This document shows positions 44,845-52,735 of a stretch of 64,000 bases of DNA, in pieces. Location: contig CAVQVO010000002.1 in the NCBI GenBank assembly GCA_963717115.1, positions 310,001-374,000 of the forward strand, given 5' to 3'. How positions within the stretch are numbered: position 1 is the stretch's first letter; each line of letters begins with the position of its first letter. Position numbers and translations under genes: made by a program. The stretch is from JBBQUN01 sp963717115 (lineage in GTDB: Bacteria; Actinomycetota; Acidimicrobiia; Acidimicrobiales; SZUA-35). Below the pieces are notes generated by a model. That model was not told where the DNA came from. It saw only the letters and a list, made by a program, of their open reading frames with translations, and did not search any database.

Positions 44845-46121
44845 TCACCAGGCGACGTGCAACTGCGTCGGGCCCCGGAAGGTGATGTTGGGGAAGTAGT
44901 CGGGGGTCTCCTCCACCAGACGGAGGGATGGCACCCGTTCGGCCAGCGTCTCGATCACGATCTGCGTCTCGACCTTGGCCAGCTTGGCCCCGAGGCAGTA
45001 GTGGACGCCCTTGCCGAAACTGATGTGGCGGTTGGCGTCGGCTCGGTGGATGTCGAAGGTGTCGGGATCGTCCCACAGGTCGCGCTGGCGGTTGGCCGAC
45101 GCGAAGTTCAGGAAGATGCCGGTGCCGGCCGGGACGTCGTAGCCGCCGATCGTGGTGTCCCTCGTCGTCAACCGGCGCCAGGAGACCTGCGAGGAGTTGT
45201 ACCGCAGCACCTCCTCGATCGCATTGGGGACGAGCGTGGGATCGGCGCAGATCTCGGCCCACACCTCTCGTCGAGGGAGCAGGCACTGCAGCGAGTTGCC
45301 GATGAGGGCGGTCACGGCCTCGTGCCCGGCGAACGACAGCCCGTAGATCACCGACTCGACCTCCCGATACGACAGGTCCTCGGGATGCTCCTCGTGGGCG
45401 GCGATCAGCTCGCTGGCGAAATCGTCGGCCCGGTGGTCGCGCTTGGCCGCGGTGAAGTCCCGGCAGTAGCGCCAGTAGGCCAGCATGTGCTCGGCGATCT
45501 CGGCCTGCTCGGCCGGGGTGGGGTGGCCCCACGAGAAGGCCTTGCGATCACCGCACCACCCCTTGAGCAGGTCGTCGTCGGACTCGGGAAAGCCGATGAA
45601 CCGGAAGACGGTCTCGCCCGGCAGGGGAAAGCGAACGCCTGGACGAACTCGGTGGGCGACGGACCGGCGAGCATGGCATCGAGGAGTTCATGACTGCGAC
45701 GACGGATGTAGGGCTCGAGCGTCTTGATCCGTCGATTCGAGAATCCCTGACGGGTGTGGACCCGGATCCTGCCGTGGTCGGGTTCGGGCCGGTTCGACAT
45801 CACGGCCACCGGGTCGAAGTCGTCGGCTGCGAGCACCTGGTGGGCCTCGGGCGCCAGCGGGAAGACCGGGTCCTGGACGTTCACCGATGCAAACGTCTCG
45901 TGGTCGGTGAAGATGGCCTCGATGTCGTCCATCTCGGTGACGACGAGGTACCCGAGCTGCTCGGCATAGAAGACGCCGAACTCGTCACGCAACGCCGCAG
46001 CGATCGGGTAGGGATCGTCGAGGTAGTCGGCGTTCAACGGACTCCACGTGGCGTGCATCGGACATCCGACCGGAGGGGCCGGCGTCTCGAGGCGTTCCTG
46101 GTGGTACTTGTTCTGGGTCAT
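44845..46121 (-). CDS. Cytochrome P450, frameshifted
   Basis: The haem-binding loop FGKGVHYCLGAKLAK carries the cysteine ligand and ExxR is EEVLR in the K helix. The I helix reads SFAGHEAVTALIG, where the usual Thr of AGxET is Ala. The N-terminus is soluble (class I bacterial type), with DPYPIAAALRDEFGVFY. After FVQAFAFP the frame changes; adding one C to the CCCC run near 45625 gives L-P-G-E-T-V-F-R-F-I-G-F-P. Restored length is about 425 residues. It would need a ferredoxin and reductase, none of which is adjacent. It lies 117 bases downstream of the catabolic hydratase gene, so it may hydroxylate or open the same aromatic substrate. Confidence 0.88.
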
Positions 46122-46238
46122 CGTCGTCTTCCCCTCGGTCGGCCTGCGCCGGAGTCGGTCATGTCACCACGCCCGCCTGCGGTGAGCTCGGTGGCCTCGA
46201 AACGGTTGCGGTGCCGGTCCATCGTGCGCTCCGTGGAC

Positions 46239-47045
46239 CTACGAGAAGTGCAGGCCGAACGAGCCCAGCTCGCCGTAGTCGAATCGGAACTCGTCGCCGG
46301 ACCGGACGTCGATCGGGCGGGTGAACGATCCGGCGAGGATCGACTGACCGGCCTCGAGGCGCAGCCCCTGTTCGCGATAGCGGCGGGCCAACCACACGAT
46401 CCCCCGCGCCGGGTGGTCGAGCACACCGGCGGCGACCCCGGTCTCCTCGATGACGTCGTTCCGGTATCCCAGGGCCGCCACCCAGCGGAGATCGACCTCG
46501 CGAGGCCCGACCCGGTGGCCGCCGCAGATCAGCCCGCCGTCGGCGGCGTTGTCGGCCACCGTGTCGACGACGGTCCGAGCCCGACCGGTCGTCGGGTCGG
46601 TCCGGAACGAGCGGGCGGCGATCAGCTCCACGGCCGGTGTGACGTGATCGGTGGCATCGAGCACGTCGTCGATCGTCGGATCGGGAGCGACGAGATCGCG
46701 GGCCAGCACGAAGCACAGTTCGAGCTCGACCTTCGGGTCGCAGAAATCGGCTGCGGCGAGCGTGGCGCCGGGAGCGAACACCATGGCATCGGTGATGAAG
46801 CCCGAGTCGGGCGTGGTGATCTTCATGGCGGCCTGCATGGCTCGAGACGTCAGCCCGATCTTGTGCCCGACCAGCACTTCACCCCGGGCGAGGCGACGAT
46901 CGAGCCAGGCCTGCTGCACCCGATAGGCCTCGTCGAGCGTCATGTCCGGGTGAACCGAGGTCGACTGGCGGATCTGGGTCCGGGTGCGTTCGGCGTCGTC
47001 GAGCATCGCCGCCTCGGCGACGATCTGTGCGTCGGTGAGCGTCAC
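46239..47045 (-). CDS. 2-oxo-hept-3-ene-1,7-dioate hydratase-like (HpaH/MhpD family)
   Basis: The 268-residue protein has DEAYRVQQAWLDRRLARGE, VGHKIGLTSRAMQAAMKI, GFITDAMVF, VELELCFVLARDL (metal-binding Glu pair), AVELIAARSF and a C-terminal AGQSILAGSFTRPIDV, all typical of HpaH/MhpD-type hydratases that add water to 2-hydroxy-dienoates after ring cleavage and decarboxylation. Length matches HpaH (about 267). GTG at 47045 overlaps the MarR stop. HpaH is favoured over MhpD because the neighbours are of the Hpa type. Confidence 0.85.
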   Translation of the reverse strand: MTLTDAQIVAEAAMLDDAERTRTQIRQSTSVHPDMTLDEAYRVQQAWLDRRLARGEVLVGHKIGLTSRAMQAAMKITTPDSGFITDAMVFAPGATLAAADFCDPKVELELCFVLARDLVAPDPTIDDVLDATDHVTPAVELIAARSFRTDPTTGRARTVVDTVADNAADGGLICGGHRVGPREVDLRWVAALGYRNDVIEETGVAAGVLDHPARGIVWLARRYREQGLRLEAGQSILAGSFTRPIDVRSGDEFRFDYGELGSFGLHFS

Positions 47046-47537
47046 GGCATCCCCCGGGGTCCGCCGTTCGCGTCCACGGAGGCGGCGAGGTCGTTGAGTT
47101 CGTTCATGAGACGACGGAGTCGCTCGGCGCCGAACCCCGATTCGATGTGGTTGTACGTGGCCTCGGAACCCGGGGCGATCTCGCGCGACCAGCGCCCGGC
47201 CGGCGGCGGCGAGCTCGAGGTTGCTGCGCCGTTGGTCGTCGGTGGCGGTCGTTCGCTCGATGAGCTGCCGAGCCTCGAGGTTGGTGACGATGCGCGACAG
47301 GCTGGGCCCGAGCAGGAAGGTCCGGTCGGCAACGGCGCCCACGCTGACCGGTTCGTCGGCGGCGGCGAGGGCCCGCAGGACCCGCCACTGCTGTTCGGTG
47401 AGGTCATGATCGGCGAGCAACGGACGGAACAACCGCATCGTCGCCTCGCGGGCCTGGAGGAGGGCCATCGGCAACGAGGCCGTGAACGGGCGCATGGCGA
47501 GGCCGTCACGTTCGACGGCACCGGACCGGGCGCTCAT
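47042..47537 (-). CDS. MarR-family regulator (HpaR-like), frameshifted
   Basis: The protein has ALLQAREATMRLFRPLLADH, LTEQQWRVLRALAAADEPVS, then the recognition helix region GAVADRTFLLGPSLSRIVTN and LIERTTATDDQRRSNLELAA, the usual MarR winged helix. Deleting one G in GGTCGCGCGAG near 47187 joins it to REIAPGSEATYNHIESGFGA. Restored length of about 165 residues is normal and close to HpaR of 4-hydroxyphenylacetate clusters. It sits between two catabolic genes with overlaps on both sides and probably binds the palindrome at 48440, releasing it when an aromatic ligand is bound. Confidence 0.85.
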
Positions 47538-48427
47538 CGGGGTTCCGGCGCCGTGAAGGCCGAGCCGTCGGGGAACTCGTCGACGACGGTGTTGCGCAAG
47601 GTGCCAAGCTCCGGGACCGTGACCTCGACCACGTCGCCCGGCTCCAACCAGATCGGCGGGTCGAATCGGGCACCCGCGCCCGTCGGCGTTCCCGAGAAGA
47701 CGAGATCCCCCGGTCGCAGGGTGGTGAAGGTCGACAGATAGTGGATCTGGTAGTCGATCGGATACTTCATGGTGGCCGGGTGATCGTCCTGTCGTCGCTC
47801 GCCGTTGACCTCGGTGGTCAGGTGGAGGTCGTCGAAGTCGCCGATCTCGTCGAGGGTGACGAGATGGGGACCGATCGACCCGCTCGCCTCCCAGTTCTTG
47901 CCCTGGGTGACGTTGAACTTGGCGTGGCGAACCCAGTCGCGGATGGTGCCCTCGTTGCCCAGGGTGAGGCCGGCGACGTGGTCGCGGGCTCGCTCGATCG
48001 GGATGCGCCGCCCCTCGGTGCCGATGACCACGACGATCTCGCCCTCGTAGTCGAGCTGCGGGCTCTCGGGTGGACGGACCAGCGGGCGGTCGTGGCCGGT
48101 GAACGAATCGGGGAAACGCACGAAGACACTCGGATACGCCGCATCGGTCGGGTCGTCGTATTCGGCGCTCCGACCTCCGTAGTTCACCCCGATGCAGAAG
48201 ATCTTCCCCGGCCACGGGATCAGGCGCTCGTGGACGACGTCGTCGAGATCGTGGTCGGCCGAGTCGCCGAGGAAGGCGCGTGCGTCGTCGAGTCGGCCGA
48301 GGCCGACGAGCGCTCCGAGATCGGCGACGTCGGGCAGGCGACGGCCGAGGTCGATGACCCCGGAACCGTCGGCGGTGAGCAACCCGAAACCGGGCCCGGA
48401 GGGAAGGGAAAAGCTGAGGAGTCTCAT
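47534..48427 (-). CDS. Fumarylacetoacetate hydrolase family protein (HpaG-like decarboxylase/isomerase)
   Basis: The 297-residue protein has the FAH core: KIFCIGVNYGGRSAEY, DYEGEIVVVIGTEGRRI (metal-binding Glu), GLTLGNEGTIRDWVRHA, GKNWEASGSIGPHLV, and GDLVFSGTPTGAGAR near the end. In the homoprotocatechuate route HpaG decarboxylates and isomerises 5-oxo-pent-3-ene-1,2,5-tricarboxylate; E. coli HpaG has two such domains in tandem, while this has one plus a lead of about 75 residues. Its start is 34 bases from the divergent isomerase gene with an operator between. Confidence 0.8.
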   Translation of the reverse strand: MRLLSFSLPSGPGFGLLTADGSGVIDLGRRLPDVADLGALVGLGRLDDARAFLGDSADHDLDDVVHERLIPWPGKIFCIGVNYGGRSAEYDDPTDAAYPSVFVRFPDSFTGHDRPLVRPPESPQLDYEGEIVVVIGTEGRRIPIERARDHVAGLTLGNEGTIRDWVRHAKFNVTQGKNWEASGSIGPHLVTLDEIGDFDDLHLTTEVNGERRQDDHPATMKYPIDYQIHYLSTFTTLRPGDLVFSGTPTGAGARFDPPIWLEPGDVVEVTVPELGTLRNTVVDEFPDGSAFTAPEPR

Positions 48428-48439
48428 TGCGAGTCAGAA

Positions 48440-48453
48440 CTTAACATGTTAAG
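48440..48453. promoter_or_regulatory. MarR-type operator palindrome in the divergent catabolic promoter
   Basis: CTTAACATGTTAAG is a perfect 14-base palindrome, strikingly A/T-rich for this DNA. It lies 12 bases from the ATG of the FAH gene and 8 bases from the GTG of the isomerase gene. MarR proteins such as HpaR bind short palindromes of this kind, and a MarR gene is in the left arm. Occupancy would block both transcripts. Confidence 0.7.
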
Positions 48454-48461
48454 CAATACCG

Positions 48462-48854
48462 GTGCCACACATTCTCCTCGAATACTCCGCCAACGTCGGC
48501 GAGCACCACGACATCGACGAACTGGTGGCCGTCGTCCATCGCGCCGCCCTGGCCGACGGCCTCCCGCCCGTCTCGGGTCTGCGGACACGAGCCGTCGAAC
48601 GAACCCACTACCGGATCGCCGACGGGCAGGTCGATCACGCGTTCGTCGCCCTGCTGGCTCGGATCGGTCCGGGCCGGACCGCCGCCGACAAGATGCGCTT
48701 CCTGACCGCCATCCTCGACGCCGCCGAGCACCATCTCGACCAGGCGTCCGACCCGATCGCCATCGCCTGGTCGGCCGAGATCCAGGAGATCGATCCCGAG
48801 TTCCGCATCAACCGCAACCACGTCCGATCCCGGATGCCCGAAGGATCGTCATGA
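48462..48854 (+). CDS. hpaF: 5-carboxymethyl-2-hydroxymuconate delta-isomerase (HpaF-like)
   Basis: The 130-residue protein begins PHILLEYSANVGE after the initiator, so Pro becomes residue 1, the catalytic base of the tautomerase/CHMI family. GLRTRAVERTHYRIADG and FVALLARIGPGR follow as in HpaF. It isomerises 5-carboxymethyl-2-hydroxymuconate in the homoprotocatechuate pathway. GTG at 48462 is only 8 bases after the operator, so its transcript probably has almost no leader. The next gene starts inside its stop. Confidence 0.88.
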   Translation: MPHILLEYSANVGEHHDIDELVAVVHRAALADGLPPVSGLRTRAVERTHYRIADGQVDHAFVALLARIGPGRTAADKMRFLTAILDAAEHHLDQASDPIAIAWSAEIQEIDPEFRINRNHVRSRMPEGSS

Positions 48855-50383
48855 GCGCCACGACCACCGACGAACAGAACCGGACCGCCGCCGAACGACA
48901 CCTGGCGCGATTCGGCGAAGCGCCACTCCCCCACCTGATCGGTGGGGCTGCGGTCCCGAGCGTGTCGGGCGAGACGTTCACCAACCGCTCACCGATCGAC
49001 GGTTCGATCCTCGGCGAGGTGGCCGCCGGCGACGCCGCCGACATCGATGCCGCGGCAACGGTTGCCGCCGAGGCCTTCGAGCTCTGGCGGGCCACGCCCG
49101 GGACCCGACGCAAGCAGATCCTGCACGACGTCGCCGACCTGATCGACGAGCGAGCACACCAGATCGCCGTCACCGAATGCGTCGACACCGGCCAGACGAT
49201 GCGCTTCATGAGTCAGGCCGCCCGGCGGGGGGCCGAGAACTTCCGGTTCTTCGCCGACCAGGCACCGGCCGCCGGAGACGGGCGATCACTCCCCACGCCC
49301 GACCACCTGAACTACACGACCCGCCAACCCATCGGACCCGTTGGCGTGATCACGCCCTGGAACACCCCGTTCATGTTGAGCACGTGGAAGATCGCGCCGG
49401 CCCTCGCCGCCGGCTGCACCGTCGTGCACAAGCCGGCCGAGTGGAGTCCCTACACCGCGCACCTCCTCGCCGAGATCGCCCTCGAGGCCGGGCTTCCCGC
49501 CGGAGTCCTCAACGTGGTCCACGGGCTGGGAGAGACGGCCGGGAAGCGCCTCACCGAACACCCGGCCATCAAGGCGATCGCGTTCGTCGGTGAATCGGCG
49601 ACGGGGTCTCGCATCCAGGCCCAGGGCGCCCCGACCCTCAAGCGTCTCCACTTCGAACTGGGAGGCAAGAACCCGGTGATCGTGTTCGACGACGCCGACC
49701 TCGAGCGGGCGCTCGATGCCGTCGTCTTCATGATCTACAGCCTCAACGGCGAACGTTGCACGAGTTCGAGCCGGGTGCTGGTGCAGGAGTCGATCTACGA
49801 GGAGTTCACCGCCCGTCTCGTCGAGGCGATGCGGCGGGTCCCCGTCGGGCACCCGCTCGACCCGACCAGCGTGATCGGTCCGCTCATCCATCCCCGCCAC
49901 TGCGAGAAGGTCGAGAGCTACCGGGCGATCGCCGAGACCGACGGTGCGACCGTGTACGAGGGCACGCGGTGGGACGACGCTCCGGCCGAGGGCTGCTGGG
50001 TCGCCCCGATGCTGTTCACGAATGCCCGGTCCGAGATGCGGATCGCCCAGGAGGAGATCTTCGGGCCGGTGCTCACGGCGATCGCGTTCCACGACGAAGA
50101 CGACGCCGTGCGGATCGCCAACGACGTCGAGTACGGACTCGCGGGGTATCTGTGGACCGGTGACGTCGGCCGCGCCCATCGGGTGGCGGACCGGCTCGAC
50201 GTGGGGATGGTCTGGGTCAACTCCCAGAACGTCCGGCACCTGCCAACACCGTTCGGCGGCACCAAGTCGAGCGGCATCGGGCGAGACGGCGGCGACTGGA
50301 GCTTCGAGTTCTACATGGAGACCAAGAACGTCGCCGTCGCCTACGGTCATCACGACATCCCGAAACTGGGAGGCCGGGGTTGA
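48851..50383 (+). CDS. hpaE: 5-carboxymethyl-2-hydroxymuconate semialdehyde dehydrogenase (HpaE-like ALDH)
   Basis: The 510-residue aldehyde dehydrogenase has VGVITPWNTPFMLSTWKIAP, HKPAEWSPYTA (NAD site), the catalytic Glu in LHFELGGKNPVIVF, the catalytic Cys in NGERCTSSSRVLV, and EEIFGPVL near the end. The C-terminal EFYMETKNVAVAYGHHDIPK resembles HpaE and related 2-hydroxymuconate semialdehyde dehydrogenases. It oxidises the ring-cleavage semialdehyde to the acid with NAD+. ATGA overlap with hpaF and TTGA overlap with the next gene put it in one operon with the dioxygenase. Confidence 0.88.
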   Translation: MSATTTDEQNRTAAERHLARFGEAPLPHLIGGAAVPSVSGETFTNRSPIDGSILGEVAAGDAADIDAAATVAAEAFELWRATPGTRRKQILHDVADLIDERAHQIAVTECVDTGQTMRFMSQAARRGAENFRFFADQAPAAGDGRSLPTPDHLNYTTRQPIGPVGVITPWNTPFMLSTWKIAPALAAGCTVVHKPAEWSPYTAHLLAEIALEAGLPAGVLNVVHGLGETAGKRLTEHPAIKAIAFVGESATGSRIQAQGAPTLKRLHFELGGKNPVIVFDDADLERALDAVVFMIYSLNGERCTSSSRVLVQESIYEEFTARLVEAMRRVPVGHPLDPTSVIGPLIHPRHCEKVESYRAIAETDGATVYEGTRWDDAPAEGCWVAPMLFTNARSEMRIAQEEIFGPVLTAIAFHDEDDAVRIANDVEYGLAGYLWTGDVGRAHRVADRLDVGMVWVNSQNVRHLPTPFGGTKSSGIGRDGGDWSFEFYMETKNVAVAYGHHDIPKLGGRG

Positions 50384-50724
50384 GTCTCTACTACGTCCAG
50401 AAGTTCCTCTTCGAGCTCAACCGGGACCCAGGGCTCCAGGATCGGTACCGGGCCGATCGGGCGGCGGTGCTCGAGCCCTACGAGCTGTCCGACGAGGAGG
50501 CCGCGGCCCTGGTCGAGCCCGACATCGGCAAGCTCTTCCACCTGGGCGTGAACGGGCAGATCCTGATGCACTTCGCGGCGTTCCATCAGATCGAGTGGCA
50601 GGACTACCTGCAACGCATGCGCGACGGCATCGAGATCCATGGCCCGGTGCGGGAAGGGGTCTACGCCGTGACCGGCTACGAGGGAACCGATGCCCACGCC
50701 ACACGACTCGGACAGGAGCGCTGA
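50380..50724 (+). CDS. LigA-like alpha subunit of an extradiol dioxygenase
   Basis: The 114-residue helical protein reads YYVQKFLFELNRDPGLQDRY, then EPYELSDEEAAALVEPDIGK and LGVNGQILMHFAAFH, the pattern of the small alpha subunit of protocatechuate 4,5-dioxygenase (LigA), which caps the active site of LigB. The start is TTG at 50380, overlapping the dehydrogenase stop. Finding a separate LigA instead of a one-subunit HpaD in an Hpa-type operon is notable. LigB follows three bases later. Confidence 0.8.
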   Translation: MSLYYVQKFLFELNRDPGLQDRYRADRAAVLEPYELSDEEAAALVEPDIGKLFHLGVNGQILMHFAAFHQIEWQDYLQRMRDGIEIHGPVREGVYAVTGYEGTDAHATRLGQER

Positions 50725-50726
50725 TC

Positions 50727-51570
50727 ATGCCCCTCGTCTACGCCGGCGTCTGCAGCCACGGGCCGGGCATCACCGGCCGGGCCGACCAGGCCGACCCCGA
50801 AGCCAAGGATCGCCTCGACGCCGCCTTCGCCGACATGCGGGCCGCGATCGAGCGCGAGCGGGGCCGAGGCGCTCGTGGTCGTTGCCGCCGAGCACTTCGC
50901 CAACTTCTTCATGAACAACATGCCGAGCTTCGCGATCGGCATGGCCGACTTCTACGACGGGCCCATCGAGGACCCGAACTGGTTGAAGATCGACCGGTTC
51001 CGCGCCCCGGGCGATCGGGATCTGTCCCGACGACTCATCACCGAGATCATGCAGACCGTCGACGTCGCCTACGCCGAGGAGTGGAAGTTCGACCACGGCA
51101 TCGCCGTGCCGCTGCACTTCCTGACCCCCGACTTCGACCTGCCGATCATCCCGGTCAACATCAACTGCCAGGGTCCCCCGCTCACGCCGATGCATCGGGC
51201 CTGGGCGCTCGGCGAGGCCATCCGACGGGCCGCCGACTCGGTCCCCGAGAAGATCGCCGTCATCGGGACCGGGGGCATCAGCCACTGGCCGGCAACCCCC
51301 GACTCGGGGAAGATCAACGAGGCCTGGGACCGCGAGTTCCTCGATCGGTGGTGCCGCAACGACCGGGATGCGCTGCTGGCCTACGACGACTCGGGCATCT
51401 ACGCCGAGGCCGGGCAGGGCGGATTCGAGATCCGCACCTACGTCGCCATCAGTGCCGCGGCGGCGGGCGCCCCCGGCACGCTGCACTGCTACGTGCCGAT
51501 CCCGATCTTCGCCGTCGGCTGCACCACGGCCAGCTACGCACTCGACGGGCCGGCCCGCCAACCGGCCTGA
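50727..51570 (+). CDS. LigB-like catalytic subunit of a class III extradiol dioxygenase, frameshifted
   Basis: The N-terminal VYAGVCSHGPGITGRAD holds the first iron-ligand His. Deleting one G in GCGGGGCCGAG near 50862 joins it to EALVVVAAEHFANFFMNNMP (second ligand region), DHGIAVPLHFLTPDFDLP and KIAVIGTGGISHWPATPDSG. The restored protein of about 280 residues is the size of LigB. Fe(II) and O2 open the ring of a catechol next to its hydroxyl pair. In this operon the likely substrate is homoprotocatechuate or a close relative, but that is inference from the Hpa-type partners. Confidence 0.82.
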
Positions 51571-51631
51571 GGTCCCCGACGGGAATCGGATTCGTCCGGA
51601 ATCGCCGGCCCGATCGGTGCCATCATGGACC

Positions 51632-52573
51632 ATGGCCTCGATCGGAATCGTGCTGGGCGCCGGCGGTCTGGTGGGCGCGGCGTATCACGCCGGCGTCCTC
51701 ACCGCCCTGGCCGAGGCCGGTTTCGACGCTCGCGACGCCGACCTCGTCGTCGGCACCTCGGCCGGTTCGGGGGTCGGCGCCTCGCTCCGCGCCGGGTTTC
51801 CCCCACTCGATCTCGCGCCGCGCAATCTCGGTCAGCCGATCTCCGACGAGGCGGCCGCCATCGTGGCCGGCACCGGCGGGCCCCCGACCATCGACTACCG
51901 ACCACGGCCGTTCAGCCGGGCCCCCGTCCCGTCGTCGCCGGGACTCCTGTTCCGGTCCGGCGGTCGATCGGCCAAGGCGCTCGCCGGGCTGCTGCCGACG
52001 GGCACGATCTCGACCGCCACCATCGGCGAGCGGATCGAGGCGATGTACCCGAACCGGGCCTGGCCGGATCGGCCCCTGTGGATCTGCGCAGTCGACCTCG
52101 ACCAGGGCGACCGGGTCGTGTTCGGCAACGACCTCGAGGCCCCGATCGCCGTTGCGGTGCAAGCCTCGTCGGCGATCCCGGGGTTCTTCCGGCCCGTCGT
52201 CCACGACGGCCATCGCTACGTCGACGGTGGCGTGCACTCCCCGACGAACGCCGACCTGCTCGCCGATGCCGGCGTCGAGTTGGCCGTGATCAGCTCACCG
52301 ATGTCGGCCACCAGCGGCAGTCGACGCTCGGTGCTCCACGGGGCCCGGGTGCTCCATGCCCGACGGTTGTCTCGAGAGGTCGAGCAACTCCGCGCCGCCG
52401 GAATCACCGTGCTCACCTTCCAGCCCACCTCGACCGATGTCGCCGCAATGGGCCACAACCCGATGGATGCGCGACGTCGGGAGACGACCACGATCTCGGC
52501 GCTGGCGTCGGCCCGCGACCGGCTGGCCGACCCGGCAGTGGCCGAACAGGTCGCCTGGTTGCGCGACCACTGA
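51632..52573 (+). CDS. Patatin-like phospholipase/acylhydrolase
   Basis: The 313-residue protein starts SIGIVLGAGGLVGAAYHAG (oxyanion loop GAGGLVG), then VVGTSAGSGVGASL with the nucleophile Ser in GTSAG, and HRYVDGGVHSPTNADL with the catalytic Asp of DGG. These are the complete patatin dyad motifs. No signal peptide. It is likely an esterase or phospholipase on lipid-like substrates. It lies 61 bases after the LigB gene; membership in that operon is possible. ATG at 51632 is used because earlier in-frame starts lie inside LigB. Confidence 0.88.
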   Translation: MASIGIVLGAGGLVGAAYHAGVLTALAEAGFDARDADLVVGTSAGSGVGASLRAGFPPLDLAPRNLGQPISDEAAAIVAGTGGPPTIDYRPRPFSRAPVPSSPGLLFRSGGRSAKALAGLLPTGTISTATIGERIEAMYPNRAWPDRPLWICAVDLDQGDRVVFGNDLEAPIAVAVQASSAIPGFFRPVVHDGHRYVDGGVHSPTNADLLADAGVELAVISSPMSATSGSRRSVLHGARVLHARRLSREVEQLRAAGITVLTFQPTSTDVAAMGHNPMDARRRETTTISALASARDRLADPAVAEQVAWLRDH

Positions 52574-52735
52574 CGCCGATTCCGGACCCGTCCGACGTCG
52601 TCCTCGATCCTCGAGCGTCGTTCCCGGTCGGTCCAGCGCAGGCGGTCGGGCGCAGGCGTCGGGCGACGGGCCCGCCGAGCGGTCCACCCGTCGGCGAACG
52701 CCGTTGCGTCGGGCCCGAACCGGTACCTTGGCCCG

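Noticed and set aside
45690..47741. A plus-strand open frame of 683 codons
   Set aside because: Opposite the P450, hydratase and MarR genes. Composition is that of an antisense shadow, with no family motif and no ribosome site.
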